Positions 5,042 through 7,317 of a stretch of 7,317 nucleotides of DNA are shown piece by piece (the first letter of the stretch is position 1; every line of letters starts with the position of its first letter). The stretch is taken from positions 1-7,317 of the forward strand of contig JAJEAQ010000593.1 of the NCBI GenBank assembly GCA_022822685.1, read 5' to 3'. A program made the translations under genes and the position numbers. Under the pieces are notes generated by a model. That model made no database searches. It was not told where the DNA came from and worked only from the letters and a program-made list of their open reading frames with translations. This stretch comes from Trichodesmium sp. jk18x7bins.61. Lineage in GTDB: Bacteria; Cyanobacteriota; Cyanobacteriia; Cyanobacteriales; Microcoleaceae.

Positions 5042-6106
5042 GTGACATGGAAAAACACTCAAGCTAAGATAACAGAGTTGCCTGCTACTAAGAATGCAGC
5101 AAAAAAAAAGACTCCTTCTCTGCGTCTACTATTATTAGGTTTAATCATAAGTATATTAGTATTAATAATCTGCTTGATTATCAGTATAACCGCAGGTGAC
5201 ACGGAAATTCCCTTGAAAACAGTCTACGAAGCATTTACAGCCTTCGATGGCTCCACAGACCAGCTAATTATCCGTACCCTAAGACTTCCTCGCAGCTTAA
5301 TAGCAATGCTAGTAGGAGCCTCCCTAGCTGTGGCAGGCAGCATTATGCAAGGATTAACTCAAAACCCTTTAGCTAGCCCAGGAATTCTAGGGATAAATGC
5401 AGGCGCAGCCCTAGCTGTAGTATCAGCCGGGTTGATTTTTGGCTCATCCTCCGCAAGTATTTACCCTACTTTTGGCTTTTTCGGGGCAACTGTGACAGCA
5501 GTTACAGTTTATTGGTTGGGATCTATTGGTAAAGGTGGTCTCCATCCTGTCAAGCTAACTATTGCGGGTGCAGCTATAACAGCTCTTCTTAGTTCTTTAA
5601 CTACAGCAATACTGATTTTTGATCGAGCCAGTTTAGAGGAAATTCGATTTTGGCTAGCAGGAACGGTTGCAGGAAAAGACTTCAATTTATTTCTGCAAGT
5701 ATTTCCTTATCTTTTGGTAGGATTAGCTATAGCTATGCTCTTAGGACGACAGATTACTCTTCTAACATTAGGAGAGGATGTAGCAACAGGTTTAGGAGTA
5801 CAAACTACTTGGGTGAAACTTGGTGCAACTATCTGTGTTGTTATTTTGGCAGGATGCTCGGTATCAATCGCAGGTGCTATAGGTTTTATTGGATTAATAG
5901 TTCCTCACATTGCCCGCCTCTTAGTTGGAATTGATTATCGTTGGATTATACCTTACGCAGCAATTTTGGGTAGCATTCTGTTACTCTTGGCTGATATTGC
6001 TGCCCGTTTGTTACTTAAACCTATTGAAATTCCTGTGGGTATAATGACATCTTTAATCGGAGGTCCTTTTTTCATATATCTAGCTTTATCAAAGGTGAAG
6101 CGATGA
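5042..6106 (+). CDS. FecCD-family ABC permease, first subunit (iron-siderophore/cobalamin-type import)
   Basis: A 354-residue membrane permease of the FecCD/BtuC family, which forms the channel for ferric siderophore, heme or vitamin B12 uptake. Family landmarks are RLPR (81-84), GASLAVAGS (92-100), QNPLASPGILG (107-117), GAIGFIGLIVPHIAR (278-292, containing the coupling region that meets the ATPase) and PIEIPVG...GGPFF (327-344). About nine to ten hydrophobic segments are visible, as usual. Residues 1-28 form a lysine-rich cytoplasmic extension. The start is GTG 5042, with GAGG at 5027-5030; the nearby ATG at 5047 is out of frame. Its stop overlaps the next start (ATGA at 6103), so the two permeases are probably translationally coupled and form a heterodimer. 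The substrate cannot be read from the sequence, but siderophore is favoured by the neighbouring exporter. Confidence 0.92.
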   Translation: MTWKNTQAKITELPATKNAAKKKTPSLRLLLLGLIISILVLIICLIISITAGDTEIPLKTVYEAFTAFDGSTDQLIIRTLRLPRSLIAMLVGASLAVAGSIMQGLTQNPLASPGILGINAGAALAVVSAGLIFGSSSASIYPTFGFFGATVTAVTVYWLGSIGKGGLHPVKLTIAGAAITALLSSLTTAILIFDRASLEEIRFWLAGTVAGKDFNLFLQVFPYLLVGLAIAMLLGRQITLLTLGEDVATGLGVQTTWVKLGATICVVILAGCSVSIAGAIGFIGLIVPHIARLLVGIDYRWIIPYAAILGSILLLLADIAARLLLKPIEIPVGIMTSLIGGPFFIYLALSKVKR

Positions 6107-7149
6107 AAGAACAATGCTTAGTTATCCGCTCCCAAAAACTGCCCATCTCTTGGCGCGTTGATCGACGAGTACCAACCGTTTTGTTGGTATTGGTAGTATT
6201 AACACTGGTAACTATGGTGTTGAATGTGAGTTTCGGTGAATATCCGATACCACCACTAGATGTTTTCAAAACAATAGTTGGTTGGGAAACCGGCAATACA
6301 GATTATTCATTTATTGTCAATACCTTACGCCTGCCTCGAGTATTAATAGCTGCAAGTGTGGGAATGGGATTAGCAGTATCGGGGGCAATCCTACAGAGCC
6401 TAATTCGTAATCCTTTGGCAACTCCAGGCATTATTGGTGTGAATTCTGGAGCCAGTTTGGCTGCTGTGGTGGTAATTGTACTGTTGCCAAATGCTCCTCT
6501 ATTTGCTATTCCTATCTCTGCCTTTGGTGGAGCGATCGCCATTTCGATTCTGATTTACCTACTGGCCTGGGAAAAAGGCAACTCAACTTTGTTCTTGGTT
6601 TTGATTGGCATTGGTTTAAATACTATCACCAATGCATTAACAACTATAATTGTCACCTTTGGGGAAATAAATAGTGTTTCTCAAGCTTTAATTTGGATTA
6701 CAGGTAGTGTTGCTGGTCGCAGTTGGGAATATGTTTGGCCTTTGCTACCCTGGTTATTCATATTTTTACCAGTAGCATTTTTGCTTTCAAAAGACCTCAA
6801 TGTTCTATCTTTGGGGGAGGAAGTTGCTAGAGGTTTAGGTAGCCCCGTTGACTGGCGACGAGGTTTGTTATGGTTAACAAGTGTTGCTTTAGCTGCTGCT
6901 TCTGTAGCAACGGCGGGTGCAATAGCATTTGTTGGGTTTATTGCCCCACATTTAAGTAGACAGTTGGTAGGGCAATCTCATACAGGGTTAATTCCTACTG
7001 CTGCAACCGTTGGTGCATTTATGGTAGTCTTTGCAGATTTCCTGGGAAGAGTTTTGTTTGCTCCAACAGAAATTCCTTGTGGCGTAATTACTGCAATTAT
7101 TGGAGCGCCTTATTTCCTTTATTTACTGTATCGGAGCGATCGACGATGA
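6103..7149 (+). CDS. FecCD-family ABC permease, second subunit
   Basis: A 348-residue partner permease, homologous to but clearly diverged from the one before it. Landmarks are RLPR (76-79), SGAILQSLIRNPLATPGIIG (93-112), GAIAFVGFIAPHLSR (272-286) and PTEIPCG...GAPYF (321-338). ATG 6103 overlaps the previous stop codon, and AAGGTGA (about 6093-6099) provides a ribosome binding site. The stop codon overlaps the ATPase start at 7146. Two distinct permease genes in tandem are typical of fecCD/fepDG-type siderophore importers, while BtuC-type cobalamin importers use a single homodimeric permease; this favours a siderophore. A HIP1 site lies at 6532-6539. Confidence 0.92.
   Translation: MKEQCLVIRSQKLPISWRVDRRVPTVLLVLVVLTLVTMVLNVSFGEYPIPPLDVFKTIVGWETGNTDYSFIVNTLRLPRVLIAASVGMGLAVSGAILQSLIRNPLATPGIIGVNSGASLAAVVVIVLLPNAPLFAIPISAFGGAIAISILIYLLAWEKGNSTLFLVLIGIGLNTITNALTTIIVTFGEINSVSQALIWITGSVAGRSWEYVWPLLPWLFIFLPVAFLLSKDLNVLSLGEEVARGLGSPVDWRRGLLWLTSVALAAASVATAGAIAFVGFIAPHLSRQLVGQSHTGLIPTAATVGAFMVVFADFLGRVLFAPTEIPCGVITAIIGAPYFLYLLYRSDRR
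6532..6539. repeat. HIP1 octamer (one of seven in the window)
   Basis: GCGATCGC occurs at 698, 974, 1250, 3214, 3557, 4969 and 6532 (start positions). This palindrome is strongly over-represented in many cyanobacterial genomes and is the main evidence for the host lineage here. Confidence 0.9.
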
Positions 7150-7317
7150 ATTCAGAAAACCCTCATAGTGCTTTAACAACCCGGAAGCTTACTGTTGCTT
7201 ATCACAATGGGGAGCCGATTGTGCTGAATTTAGATTTGGCAATTCCCAGGGGTAAGATTACTGTGATAGTAGGTCCTAATGGCTGTGGCAAATCAACTTT
7301 ACTCAAAAGTTTGGCAA
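7146..7317 (+). CDS. ABC transporter ATPase, FecE/FepC type (partial, runs off the window)
   Basis: The first 57 codons are present and the frame is open at the window edge. The start is conventional for the family: a beta strand region (RKLTVAY), the PRGKITVIVG approach and the Walker A motif GPNGCGKST (residues 43-51), followed by LLKSLA. ATG 7146 overlaps the permease stop (ATGA), so this is the third gene of the same operon. It would power the permease pair. The signature LSGGQ and Walker B motifs lie beyond the window. Confidence 0.93.
   Translation, partial: MNSENPHSALTTRKLTVAYHNGEPIVLNLDLAIPRGKITVIVGPNGCGKSTLLKSLA

Noticed and set aside
6072..6542. Minus-strand open frames within the second permease gene
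   Set aside because: They are antisense shadows of a clear FecCD permease with full family motifs.

Overview
The window is almost certainly from a filamentous, probably Nostocales-type, cyanobacterium. The palindrome GCGATCGC (HIP1) occurs seven times in 7.3 kb, where about 0.1 copies would be expected by chance. The DNA is moderately AT-rich, and the palindromic repeats and decayed IS200/IS605 (tnpB) elements are of the kind that fill cyanobacterial genomes.

Layout, left to right. Positions 1-329 hold no convincing gene but carry a run of hairpins. The run ends in a nested one that looks like the right end of a tnpB-type insertion sequence, possibly a guide-RNA remnant. Positions 349-1434 encode an exported MORN-repeat protein with thirteen exact 23-residue repeats; three of these carry a matched pair of cysteines in place of the usual aromatic pair. 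Just after it sits a 75-bp palindromic miniature transposable element (1448-1522) with a clean 8-bp target duplication. Positions 1532-2500 are a graveyard of two decayed tnpB C-terminal fragments (1532-1954 and 2130-2369) and two right-end-like hairpins.

From 2564 onward the content looks like one functional theme. It contains a 205-residue protein resembling aspartyl/asparaginyl beta-hydroxylases, then an MFS exporter of the EntS/macrolide-efflux type. A tightly overlapping ABC operon follows: two FecCD-type permeases and the start of a FecE/FepC-type ATPase that runs off the window.

Taken together, 2564-7317 reads as the transport end of an iron-siderophore (or cobalamin/heme-type chelate) locus. 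The exporter would push the chelator out, the FecCD/FecE importer would bring the loaded form back, and the hydroxylase could make a beta-hydroxylated residue in the chelator. This joint role is inference from domain types and gene order. No siderophore synthetase, TonB receptor or substrate-binding protein lies inside the window.
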